Below are positions 8,389-15,260 of a stretch of DNA of 28,012 nt, piece by piece; positions within the stretch are counted from its first letter, which is position 1; each line of letters begins with the position of its first letter. Source of the stretch: Lachnospiraceae bacterium (lineage in GTDB: Bacteria; Bacillota; Clostridia; Lachnospirales; Lachnospiraceae); the NCBI GenBank assembly GCA_021199405.1, contig JAJQID010000189.1, positions 1 to 28,012 on the forward strand. The letters run 5' to 3'. Position numbers and translations under genes: made by a program. The notes beneath the pieces were generated by a model that saw only the letters and a program-made list of their open reading frames with translations, did no database searches and was not told where the DNA came from.

Positions 8389-9216
8389 ATGAAGGTATTG
8401 GACACAAAGTTTATGCAGGGCTTTATCAAAATGGCCGACGACGGCTTCAGGCTGGGGTGGCACGAAAGAAACGGCGGCAACCTGTCCTATCGCATGACAC
8501 CGCATGAGGTTGACAGCGTAAAAGAGCGTCTGAGCGACCACGCGCCATGGACACCCATCGGAGCCCATGTGCCGGGGCTTGGCGGAGAGTATTTCCTGGT
8601 AACCGGCAGCGGCAAATTTTTCCGCAATGTTCCTGTGGACCCGGAGGCCTGCCTCTGCATTATTGAGCTGGATGAGGCCGGTGAGAACTACAGGATTCGC
8701 TGGGGTCTGGTGGAGGGCGGCAGACCTACCAGTGAGTTGCCGTCACATTTGATGAATCATGAAGTAAAGAAGGCAATGACCAATGGCCTGCACCGTGTCA
8801 TTTATCATGCGCATCCCACGAATACCATTGCTCTGACCTTCGTGCTTCCGTTGACAGATGAGGTATTTACCAGAGAGCTCTGGGAGATGGCGACTGAGTG
8901 TCCGGTGGTCTTCCCTGAAGGTGTGGGTGTGATCGGCTGGATGGTTCCCGGCGGAGAGGCCATTGGTATCGAAACCTCCAAAAAGATGCAGGAATATAAT
9001 GTGGCGGTCTGGGCGCATCATGGCGTGTTCTGTTCCGGCTCCACCTTCGATGAGACCTTTGGTCTGATGCACACAGTGGAGAAATCCGCAGAGATTCTCT
9101 GCAAGGTGCTGGCCATAACGCCGAATAAGCTGAACACCATTCAGCCGGATGAATTCAGGCAGCTGGCCAAGGACTTCCATGTGGAGCTGCCGGAGAAATT
9201 CCTGTACGAGAAATAA
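8389..9216 (+). CDS. rhaD: Rhamnulose-1-phosphate aldolase
   Basis: RhaD is a zinc-dependent class II aldolase that splits L-rhamnulose 1-phosphate into dihydroxyacetone phosphate and L-lactaldehyde in the cytosol. The 275-aa length is typical. The N-terminus, with NGGNLSYR and the TGSGKFFRN phosphate-binding stretch, is diagnostic. Putative catalytic Glu116 (PTSELPSH) and the zinc ligands His140 and His142 (YHAHPTN) plus His210/211 (WAHHGVF) are all present. The start has a strong AAGGAGAAGGAG site. The isomerase and kinase of the pathway are not adjacent, so the gene has its own promoter and terminator. L-fuculose-1-phosphate aldolase is a relative, but the length and motifs favour RhaD. 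Confidence 0.95.
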   Translation: MKVLDTKFMQGFIKMADDGFRLGWHERNGGNLSYRMTPHEVDSVKERLSDHAPWTPIGAHVPGLGGEYFLVTGSGKFFRNVPVDPEACLCIIELDEAGENYRIRWGLVEGGRPTSELPSHLMNHEVKKAMTNGLHRVIYHAHPTNTIALTFVLPLTDEVFTRELWEMATECPVVFPEGVGVIGWMVPGGEAIGIETSKKMQEYNVAVWAHHGVFCSGSTFDETFGLMHTVEKSAEILCKVLAITPNKLNTIQPDEFRQLAKDFHVELPEKFLYEK

Positions 9217-9253
9217 ATTTCGTATAGAAGTAAACAATCAAAAGAGCAATCAA

Positions 9254-9283
9254 AAAGAGAGGCGGGAAGTGCCTCTCTTTTTT
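9254..9283. terminator. Bidirectional terminator between rhaD and the convergent aldolase gene
   Basis: A perfect stem AAAGAGAGGC (9254-9263) with GCCTCTCTTT (9271-9280) and a 7-base loop is followed by T residues on the plus strand. The upstream A run gives a T tract on the minus strand. It sits between the stops of two convergent genes and should serve both. Confidence 0.85.
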
Positions 9284-9307
9284 CGCGAATTCTGCAGGAT
9301 TGTTGAC

Positions 9308-10333
9308 TTATATCAGCTTCTCCAGCGCATCAAGCTGTTCTGTCGCAGTTGCCCAGCTTGTGGCGAAGCGTACCACACTGCGATGGTCGTCCAGTGGCTC
9401 CCAGTAGCTGAAGGAGACTTCGTTTTGCAGCTTTTCAATAAAATCATTTTCCAGAATGATAAACTGCTGGTTTGTGGGGGAGTCCATGAACAGCTCATAC
9501 CCCTTCTGAATAAACATTTCCTTCAGGAGCTCCGCCATATCAATGGCGTGGGCACTGATCTGAAAATACAGATCGTCCGTAAACAGAGTATCAAACTGAA
9601 GCCCCAGTATACGTCCCTTTGCCAGCAGCGCTCCGTGCTGCTTGAGCAGGGCAGTGAAGTGCGCCGGGGTATTCTGACAGGTGAAAACAATGGCCTCACC
9701 GAAGAGGGCTCCCACCTTTGTACCGCCAATATAAAACACGTCGCAGAATTTTGCAATATCGGGCAAAGTGACGTCCGTGTGGTGACTCATCAGGCCATAG
9801 CCCAGCCTGGCGCCGTCCAGGTACAGCGGAATCCGGTAGGCGCGGCAGATATCGCTGAGGGCGGATAATTCGTCCTTTGTATACAGGGTGCCGTATTCTG
9901 TGGGATGGGAGATATAGACCATGCCGGGAAAGACCATGTGCTCCCGGTTTTCGTCCTTCCAGAAGCCTGCCAGATAAGCAGATAGATCGGAGGCTGAAAT
10001 TTTGCCCTGACAGTGAGGCAGGGGAAGCACCTTATGGCCGGTAAACTCGATGGCGCCGGATTCATGGGCGTTGACATGTCCGGTCCGGGCAGATACCACC
10101 CCTTCATAGCTGTGCAGAAGACTGTCAATAACCAGGGCGTTGGTCTGGGTACCGCCTACAGTGAAATAAATATCCGCAGCCGGACAATCACAGGCCGTTC
10201 TGATCTTTGCTTTGGCAGACCTGGAATACTCGTCCTCGCCGTAGCCAGGCGTCTGCTCCAGGTTGGTCTCAGCAAGCCGCCTTAATATTTCAGGGTGTGC
10301 GCCTTCCAGATAATCGCTGTCAAAATACCACAT
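9308..10333 (-). CDS. ltaE: Low-specificity threonine aldolase-type PLP enzyme
   Basis: This is a fold-type I pyridoxal-phosphate enzyme of the threonine aldolase / beta-eliminating lyase family, which cleaves L-threonine or L-allo-threonine to glycine and acetaldehyde. The start ATG 10333 follows AAGGAAAGG; an in-frame GTG seven codons upstream overlaps that site and is rejected. The product is 341 aa, the usual length. Visible motifs are the PLP-stacking His86 in TGHVNAHESGA, Asp173 in YLDGARLGYG, and the Schiff-base Lys206 in YIGGTKVGALFGEA. It is convergent with rhaD and shares the terminator between them. Substrate stereospecificity cannot be judged from sequence. Confidence 0.88.
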   Translation of the reverse strand: MWYFDSDYLEGAHPEILRRLAETNLEQTPGYGEDEYSRSAKAKIRTACDCPAADIYFTVGGTQTNALVIDSLLHSYEGVVSARTGHVNAHESGAIEFTGHKVLPLPHCQGKISASDLSAYLAGFWKDENREHMVFPGMVYISHPTEYGTLYTKDELSALSDICRAYRIPLYLDGARLGYGLMSHHTDVTLPDIAKFCDVFYIGGTKVGALFGEAIVFTCQNTPAHFTALLKQHGALLAKGRILGLQFDTLFTDDLYFQISAHAIDMAELLKEMFIQKGYELFMDSPTNQQFIILENDFIEKLQNEVSFSYWEPLDDHRSVVRFATSWATATEQLDALEKLI

Positions 10334-10717
10334 AAAAAATCCTTTCCTTGACACTGAGTGGTCAACCGATATACGTTTTGAAATAGTATAATGTATTGAA
10401 ATGCATGCAGTTGTGTGTCGCTTGCGAAGGGAAGCCTGCTTATATACAATGTAGGACAGCCTTTTGAAACGATATTATTCCAAAAGCATTTCCTGAATAA
10501 TATGCCGAAGAAAAGAAAAAGTCAAGAACAGGGCACTGTTTCGAGGAAAAAGAATGTCTGAAAAAATAAATTTGGGTCGATATATCGTCTACATGCTGAA
10601 AAAATAAGGAGTATTATAAAGAGGAAGAGAGGGACCGGAGAGGCAAATATCGGACAGGGCAGAACCTGAGAAGATATTTTGCAAAAAATAAAACCGGCAA
10701 AGAGGGGGTAAAGTAAA
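10334..10717. other. Divergent intergenic region with foldback segments and a palindrome
   Basis: This 384-base AT-rich stretch separates the divergent aldolase-type and XRE genes and should hold both promoters. TATAAT-like boxes occur near 10385-10392 in both orientations, but no convincing -35 box is paired with them. Two mutually exclusive hairpins are possible: CTTTTG/CAAAAG (10461-10466/10481-10486) and ATATTATT/AATAATAT (10472-10479/10496-10503). A perfect palindrome CGATATATCG lies at 10578-10587. No coding frame of note was found. Confidence 0.4.
10578..10587. promoter_or_regulatory. Palindromic candidate operator upstream of the XRE gene
   Basis: The perfect palindrome CGATATATCG lies 130 bases before the XRE-type regulator start. 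Its symmetric form would suit a dimeric regulator such as the encoded protein. A related GATATATC core occurs at 15105-15112, upstream of the GH2 operon. Short AT-rich palindromes are common, so this is tentative. Confidence 0.25.
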
Positions 10718-10990
10718 ATGAAGTCTCAGGAAGCGGTTGCAAGGCGGCTGACAAAGCTGTGCTATGAGAAAGGGTGCAGTCTGTATCAGCTGTCCTATGG
10801 TTCAGGCGTCCATGTCTCTACCATCAAAAGCATTATGAATGGAAAGAGTCAGAATCCGGGAATCAAAACTCTGGCGAGGCTGTGCGAGGGTCTGGGGATC
10901 GAGGTGCAGGATTTCTTTGAGGGGGAGGAATTTGAAGAGCTGGAATTTGAAGAGGATGAAAAAGAGAATGGGCTGGAGGAGGCAGTTTAA
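10718..10990 (+). CDS. Small XRE-family HTH regulator
   Basis: The protein is 90 aa. Residues about 3-66 form a Cro/CI-type helix-turn-helix domain: AVARRLTKLCYEKGCSLYQL, the turn, the recognition helix HVSTIKSIMNG, then GIKTLARLCEGLGIEVQDFF. The last roughly 25 residues are almost all Glu/Asp, a feature seen in several small clostridial XRE proteins. An AGGGGG site sits nine bases before the ATG. The gene stands alone, with a terminator overlapping its stop, and is divergent from the aldolase-type gene. Its target is unknown; it may regulate itself. Confidence 0.85.
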   Translation: MKSQEAVARRLTKLCYEKGCSLYQLSYGSGVHVSTIKSIMNGKSQNPGIKTLARLCEGLGIEVQDFFEGEEFEELEFEEDEKENGLEEAV

Positions 10991-11017
10991 AGAGGGCAGC
11001 CTGTGCTGCCCTCTTTT
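10989..11017. terminator. Rho-independent terminator after the XRE gene
   Basis: A perfect 12-bp stem AAAGAGGGCAGC (10989-11000), loop CTGT, GCTGCCCTCTTT (11005-11016) begins within the XRE stop codon. It lies between convergent genes and could also stop murG transcription from the other side, although the T tract is short in both directions. Confidence 0.75.
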
Positions 11018-11089
11018 CACGGAAACAGGAGATTGCGCCTGCCTGTCCGCTTTATGCTGAATGAAAAGAATACAACTGGACAGAAACGG

Positions 11090-12148
11090 TCAGATATCTG
11101 TGATCAGCTTCATGATCGTGGAAATTGCTTCCGTCTGGGAGCTCTTTTCCATGGCGGAAATGTAGGAATTCCGGTCGTGATAAAGCTTTTTTACCACATC
11201 TGTCAAGGCTTCGGGAGTCAGCTCTGACTCCTCTTTGACAACACTGTAGCCCTGAGCCTCAAAGGATCTGGCATTCATAAGCTGGTCTCCCCGGGAGGCA
11301 TTGGAAGGAAGAGGAATCAGCAGATTGGGCTTTTTGAGAGCCAGCAGCTCGCAGATGGCGTTGGCTCCGGCCCGGCTGATGACTACGTCAGCGGCGGCGA
11401 ACAGGTGCTTTAAATCGTCCTTGACATATTCAAACTGGATATAACCGGGCGTGTTCTGCATGGTCTTATCCAGCTTTCCTTTTCCGCACAGATGAACCAC
11501 CTGAAACTCCTGAAGGAGTCCGGGAAGAGCGGCGCGCACCATTTCATTTACGTGGACGGCGCCAAGGGAGCCTCCGATGACCATGATCACCGGCTTTTCG
11601 GAGGTAAAACCGCAGAGCCGGAGTCCCGCGGCCCGGGAGCCCTTCGTAAGCTCCTCCCGGATGGGGGTGCCGGTCAGCACAGCCTTGTCGGCGGGAAGCA
11701 TGGACACGGTCTCCGGGAAATTGCAGCAGACCTTTGTTGCCACGGGGATGCAAAGCTTATTGGCGAGGCCCGGGGTCATATCGCATTCGTGAATGATGCA
11801 GGGAATATGCAGGCTGGCCGCAGCCCGCACCACGGGAACGCTGACAAAACCGCCCTTGGAGAATACCACGTCCGGGCGGATTTCCTTTAAGTATTTTTTG
11901 GCCTCGGAAAAGCCTTTGATAACCCGAAAAGGGTCGGAGAAATTTTTCCAGGAAAAATATCGGCGGAGCTTTCCGGTGGAAATGCCGTAATAGGGCACAT
12001 GAAAATCGCCGATCAGCTTCTTTTCGATTCCATCATAGGAGCCAAGATAGAAAACCTCATATCCGGCGGCCTCCAGATGGGGGAGCAGGGCGATGTTCGG
12101 CGTCACATGGCCGGCGCTTCCGCCGCCGGTGAGTACGATTTTTTTCAT
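11090..12148 (-). CDS. murG: UDP-GlcNAc:undecaprenyl-PP-MurNAc-pentapeptide GlcNAc transferase
   Basis: MurG transfers GlcNAc to lipid I to make lipid II on the cytosolic face of the membrane, the last intracellular step of peptidoglycan precursor synthesis. The protein is 352 aa, a GT-B glycosyltransferase. The N-terminal glycine loop is TGGGSAGHVTPN (7-18). The acceptor-domain segment HECDMTPGLANK (about 120-131) and donor-domain motifs GGSLGA (192-197) and SRAGANAICELLA (258-270) are clear. A GAGGTAACC site precedes the ATG. The gene is not in a dcw cluster; it follows the TSCPD gene by 18 bases, probably as one transcript. It may be the sole MurG or a second copy; the window cannot show which. 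Confidence 0.93.
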   Translation of the reverse strand: MKKIVLTGGGSAGHVTPNIALLPHLEAAGYEVFYLGSYDGIEKKLIGDFHVPYYGISTGKLRRYFSWKNFSDPFRVIKGFSEAKKYLKEIRPDVVFSKGGFVSVPVVRAAASLHIPCIIHECDMTPGLANKLCIPVATKVCCNFPETVSMLPADKAVLTGTPIREELTKGSRAAGLRLCGFTSEKPVIMVIGGSLGAVHVNEMVRAALPGLLQEFQVVHLCGKGKLDKTMQNTPGYIQFEYVKDDLKHLFAAADVVISRAGANAICELLALKKPNLLIPLPSNASRGDQLMNARSFEAQGYSVVKEESELTPEALTDVVKKLYHDRNSYISAMEKSSQTEAISTIMKLITDI

Positions 12149-12166
12149 AAAAGGTTACCTCGGAAA

Positions 12167-12421
12167 TTATTGTGCCGCTGCCAGGGCCTCCTCCAGAGCG
12201 TGGGAGAGCTGATCCGGGCAGGAGGTGGGTCTGGGACCGCAGGTGATGCCGCGGGTGCGGGCGATCACATCTTCCGCCTTCATGCCCACCACCAGAGAGC
12301 TGATGCCCTTGGTATTGCCGTTGCAGCCGCCGGTGAAGGCGACCTTTTTGATGATGCCGTCCTCCAGGTCGATGTCAATCTGTTTGGAGCAGGTGCCGCT
12401 TGTCTTATAAGAGTATGTCAT
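12167..12421 (-). CDS. TSCPD domain protein (TIGR03905 type)
   Basis: This 84-aa cytosolic protein matches the small TSCPD family, which resembles the C-terminal cysteine domain of some ribonucleotide reductases. Cysteines at 11, 33, 61 and 68 (contexts GTCSK, GGCNGN, ITCGP, TSCPDQL) are the expected conserved positions and could bind metal or act in redox chemistry. The start follows AAGGAAAGG, a leader nearly identical to that of the aldolase-type gene. It heads a two-gene unit with murG and has a promoter at 12472-12500. The biochemical role of the family is not established. Confidence 0.9.
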   Translation of the reverse strand: MTYSYKTSGTCSKQIDIDLEDGIIKKVAFTGGCNGNTKGISSLVVGMKAEDVIARTRGITCGPRPTSCPDQLSHALEEALAAAQ

Positions 12422-12471
12422 AAAAAATCCTTTCCTTTGTCTGAGAGTATTTCATCAGGTTTTCTGTGATT

Positions 12472-12500
12472 AATGTAAACCTAATTTGTGGGAAAGTCAA
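12472..12500 (-). promoter_or_regulatory. Promoter of the TSCPD-murG unit
   Basis: On the minus strand TTGACT (12500-12495) and TACATT (12477-12472) are spaced by 17 bases, placing the transcription start near 12465, about 45 bases before the TSCPD start. Confidence 0.65.
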
Positions 12501-12545
12501 TGAGGTTTTGCTGTTGTGGTGGAATCAGGATTTCAGAGAATTGTC

Positions 12546-12699
12546 GCGAGAAAATACATAAACTGCTGAGCTCATGCTGTGCTGAGCATTTCGATGAGCC
12601 TATGGGCGTATCAATCGTGTTCAGCAAAGGCTTCCACGATTGATAATAGTCTCATCTCCATAGCACAGAAATCGTCCAGCAGTTTATGTATTTTCTCGC
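12546..12699. repeat. Long inverted-repeat (hairpin) element
   Basis: Perfect 23-bp terminal arms (12546-12568 and 12677-12699) enclose a 108-base interior that is itself an imperfect foldback: CTGTGCT/AGCACAG, GATGAG/CTCATC, and a perfect inner pair TATCAATCGTG/CACGATTGATA (12609-12619/12635-12645). All pairs are collinear, so the whole 154 bases can form one long interrupted hairpin. There is no T tract and no coding frame, so it is not a simple terminator. Flanks show only a weak direct similarity (TCAGAGAATTGTCG near 12531-12546 and TCAGAATTTGTCG near 12716-12728). A MITE-like element or a structured RNA are both possible. Confidence 0.6.
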
Positions 12700-12739
12700 T
12701 CGGTATTGCAGAAAATCAGAATTTGTCGATGATTTCAGG

Positions 12740-12768
12740 CTGACAGTCATGAAAAAACTTTCTATAAT
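12740..12768 (+). promoter_or_regulatory. Sigma-A promoter of the membrane protein-esterase pair
   Basis: CTGACA (12740-12745) and TATAAT (12763-12768) have a 17-base spacer. Transcription would begin near 12775, about 28 bases before the ATG at 12803. This supports that start over the longer open frame beginning at 12686. Confidence 0.75.
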
Positions 12769-12802
12769 TAACAGGAACGATGATAGAAAGAAGGAACATT
12801 CC

Positions 12803-13462
12803 ATGCATGACATTTTCCTGACACAAAGTTACATTTTCATATATGCTGCAGTATTTTTCATGCTGTCTCTGCTGACGCTTCTTGTACAATGGGTACACTG
12901 CCGCAGACTTTTGAAGGGAGCCGAAAATATGTCCACAGTTTCCCACAAAAGTCTGAAAATCATTCACACCAAATTCGTTCAGTGTTATTATATGAATGAG
13001 GGCGTGGCCAATATTCCCGTTTTTGTGGAAAACTGTCTGGAAAAGGACAAAATCTGCGGAATCAGCCGCAGGACCTTCGGAAAGTGGAGTGTACAGCTTT
13101 TATTTTTGAGCATTCTCTGCGCCGGTGCAGAGATATTCAGGATACTGGCGTCGGCGGGAGAATTTTTGGAGGCTCTTCCCTGTTACGGGATATGCGCACT
13201 GGAGCTGTACCTGTTTTTTTCATTGAGAAACCTTTGCGATGTGGAAGGAAAACAGGCGCTGCTGGAGCTGAGGCTGGTGGAATATTTTGAGAATCATCTG
13301 GAGCCGAGGCTGAGATTGAATGAGGCCATGAACCGGGTGGAGGATGTGCCGGAGCCGAAGCCTGTCAGGGCGAAGGAAAAAGCGAAGGGGTACGGGCCGG
13401 AAGGCTTTTCCGGGGAGAAGGGAGATGAGCTGGAGGCGCTGCTGAGGGAGATGATGTTTTAG
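12803..13462 (+). CDS. Membrane protein of unknown function
   Basis: Family not recognised. The start ATG 12803 has AAGGAA six bases upstream and lies just downstream of a good promoter. The product is 219 aa with a hydrophobic segment at about 10-29, a basic soluble stretch, two more hydrophobic segments at about 95-116 and 124-143, then a charged tail of about 75 residues rich in Glu, Lys and Pro. Three membrane passes are likely. The stop overlaps the next gene's region, so it is probably co-transcribed with the SASA-type esterase, though no functional link is obvious. Confidence 0.75.
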   Translation: MHDIFLTQSYIFIYAAVFFMLSLLTLLVQWVHCRRLLKGAENMSTVSHKSLKIIHTKFVQCYYMNEGVANIPVFVENCLEKDKICGISRRTFGKWSVQLLFLSILCAGAEIFRILASAGEFLEALPCYGICALELYLFFSLRNLCDVEGKQALLELRLVEYFENHLEPRLRLNEAMNRVEDVPEPKPVRAKEKAKGYGPEGFSGEKGDELEALLREMMF

Positions 13463-13467
13463 TGGTG

Positions 13468-14253
13468 ATGGAAATGATGGTCGATCTGATTTTATTTATG
13501 GGACAATCCAATATGGCAGGGCGCGGTGTTATCTGTAATCGGTGGCCGCAGTCTGCACCGCGGGCAATGGAAGGAGCGGGCTATGAGTACCGGGCGATTA
13601 CTGCGCCGGAGTGCCTGTCGCCGCTTAAGGAGCCCTTTGGCAGAGAGGAAAACGATCCGGAGGGTATTGATGATGGGAAAAGGAAGACCGGCTCCCTGGT
13701 TGTTTCTTTTGTGAATGCGTATTATCAGATGACCGGGACGCCGGTGGTGGGCGTGTCGGCGTCCAAAGGTGGATCTTCGATTCTGCAGTGGCTGCCGGGG
13801 ACGCCATTTATGACGGATGTGGAGCGGCGGCTTGACGGAGCCAGGAATTGTCTGACTGACAACCATATTTCTGTCAGGCATACGTTTCTTGTCTGGTGCC
13901 AGGGGGAAACGGACGGTGACCACCGGATGCGCAGCGGGGAGTACATCTGCTGTTTTGAGCAATTATGGCGCCATATGCAGGAGATGGGTGTGGAACGGTG
14001 CTTTCTGATCCGAATTGGCCATTATAATGGATCGGAAGAGATCAGCTATCAGGAAATTATGGATGCACAGGATATAATCCCTGCGCGTATTCCCAATGTT
14101 ACCATGGTATCCACGGAATTCGCAGGCATGAAGGAACGTGGTCTGATGAAGGACGCGTTTCATTATTATCAGGCCGCTTATAATGAGGTGGGAAAATGTG
14201 CGGGAGAGCGGGCAGGGGAGATGGTTCGCAATCTATGCATGAAATCTATTTAA
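13468..14253 (+). CDS. SASA-type carbohydrate acetylesterase
   Basis: This is an SGNH-fold esterase of the sialate O-acetylesterase (SASA) group, which removes acetyl groups from sugars. The block I motif GQSNMAG, with the nucleophile Ser about 14, is near the N-terminus. A central VSASKGGSSILQW stretch, the block VWCQGETDGD and a late DAFHYYQ segment carrying the Asp/His pair complete the set. The length, about 261 aa, is typical. The start is uncertain: GTG 13462, ATG 13468 and ATG 13474 are all in frame and only GGGAG at 13446-13450 lies nearby. No signal peptide is seen. Given the xylan-type genes downstream, acetyl-xylo-oligosaccharides are a plausible substrate. Confidence 0.82.
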   Translation: MEMMVDLILFMGQSNMAGRGVICNRWPQSAPRAMEGAGYEYRAITAPECLSPLKEPFGREENDPEGIDDGKRKTGSLVVSFVNAYYQMTGTPVVGVSASKGGSSILQWLPGTPFMTDVERRLDGARNCLTDNHISVRHTFLVWCQGETDGDHRMRSGEYICCFEQLWRHMQEMGVERCFLIRIGHYNGSEEISYQEIMDAQDIIPARIPNVTMVSTEFAGMKERGLMKDAFHYYQAAYNEVGKCAGERAGEMVRNLCMKSI

Positions 14254-14321
14254 CAGGTAGAATCCATGGTGCGCTGTGCGGAGTCCATATCTGGCTTTCA
14301 CTCAGGATTTCCGCACCATAA

Positions 14322-14531
14322 TCAAAGCGGCGCGCCCGTAATTCCGCCCGTGAATTTGGCGGCCAGCAAAGGTACCAGGCAGAGAATTCCTGCCATGGAC
14401 AGCGCGGTTGGCCCCAGCAGCTGAAAGCCTTCCTCAAACCGTTTTCCCAGACATGTCCTGTCTCCCAGCAGATGGTCGATGCCGCCGATGACGGCTCCCA
14501 GCGCCAGAATCCACATAATAACTGTCTGCAT
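14322..14531 (-). pseudogene. Truncated eutH-like permease fragment
   Basis: The 69-aa frame matches the N-terminus of EutH, the ethanolamine permease: a first membrane helix (VIMWILALGAVIGGIDHLL), then the FEEGFQLLGPTALSMAGI segment and a second hydrophobic stretch ending LLAAKF. It then hits an unrelated GGITGAPL tail and a stop. EutH proteins are normally about 370-410 aa, so about four fifths are missing. It begins two bases after the stop of the M24 gene, so the two were an operon. The remaining two-helix peptide is unlikely to transport anything. It abuts the convergent esterase gene, suggesting a deletion junction near 14320-14350. Confidence 0.7.
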
Positions 14532-14533
14532 GG

Positions 14534-14995
14534 TTATCTTGCTTCTGCCATTACGGCCTCAATTTCTTCTATCGTTCTGGGAATTGCCGCGGAGAGATTT
14601 TCACAGCCATCCTCTGTCACCAGGCAGTTGTCCTCCAGTCGGAATCCAATGCCCCATTCCTCGTGATAAATTCCCACATCCACGCAGAACACCATGCCGG
14701 GAGCGAGAACCTCCGGGGTTTCTATCACATCGTGAACGTCGTAGCCGATATGATGGGCACCGCCATGCCACATATAGGTACCGATCTGATCAGCACTGGT
14801 CATAACTCCGGCCTCCATCAGACGCTCTGCATTATAGCTTCGGATGGTGGCGTCCACATCCTTCATTTTCATGCCCGGCCGGGAAAGCTTCATCATGGAA
14901 ATAATTCCCTCCCCGGAAAAGACAGCCGCCAGTGAGCCGGGCTGCAGAGTCTCAGACAAGCGCTGCCTGTTTGCTGTGAAACAGGATGAGTTCAT
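14534..14995 (-). pseudogene. Internally deleted M24 (Xaa-Pro aminopeptidase-type) gene
   Basis: From the ATG at 14995 (AGGAGG six bases upstream) the frame encodes 153 aa. Residues 1-29 match the start of an aminopeptidase P N-terminal domain (NRQRLSETLQPGSLAAVFSGE). From residue 30 the sequence jumps into the late part of the M24 catalytic domain (MMKLSRPGMKMKDVDATIRS, then MWHGGAHHIGYDVHDV and IGFRLEDN). Intact enzymes have about 400 or more residues, so about 250 are missing, including the two aspartate metal ligands. The frame is preserved across the junction near 14905-14910. The product should be inactive as a peptidase. An alternative is a domesticated creatinase-fold remnant, but that is less likely. 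Confidence 0.75.
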
Positions 14996-15055
14996 GAAAG
15001 CCTCCTGTGATGTATTTTTGTGAAGTGTCAGGAATGTATGGCATTTCCGGGGCAC

Positions 15056-15084
15056 ATTATAAAACGAAGGGACAGTTCTGTCAA
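15056..15084 (-). promoter_or_regulatory. Perfect consensus promoter of the decayed M24-eutH unit
   Basis: On the minus strand TTGACA (15084-15079) and TATAAT (15061-15056) match both consensus hexamers exactly with a 17-base spacer. Transcription would begin about 50 bases before the M24 start. A GACAG/CTGTC dyad overlaps the -35 box. Confidence 0.85.
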
Positions 15085-15187
15085 AGGGAATCAAAAATTT
15101 TGCGGATATATCGGATGATAGTTGATATCAGTATATTTCGGAAGAAGGGAAAATGGACAAAAATAAGCGGAAAATTATCGGAAATGA

Positions 15188-15216
15188 TTGGAAAAACGGA
15201 TACATGGAGATATAAT
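15188..15216 (+). promoter_or_regulatory. Sigma-A promoter of the glucuronide/xylan operon
   Basis: TTGGAA (15188-15193) and TATAAT (15211-15216) are 17 bases apart, with the start site near 15223, about 38 bases before the first GH2 start. A GATATATC core at 15105-15112 and AT-rich repeats around 15229-15246 could be regulator sites. Confidence 0.7.
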
Positions 15217-15260
15217 TATTTCAGCTGAGATAGATTATCATTATCAAAAGGAGCAAAAAA

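Noticed and set aside
12686..12802. Upstream extension of the membrane protein gene
   Set aside because: It begins inside the inverted-repeat element and contains the promoter; the ATG at 12803 has a ribosome binding site.
14246..14437. Continuation of the eutH fragment in another frame toward the esterase gene
   Set aside because: The shifted frame does not resemble the EutH sequence, so a simple frameshift does not restore the gene.
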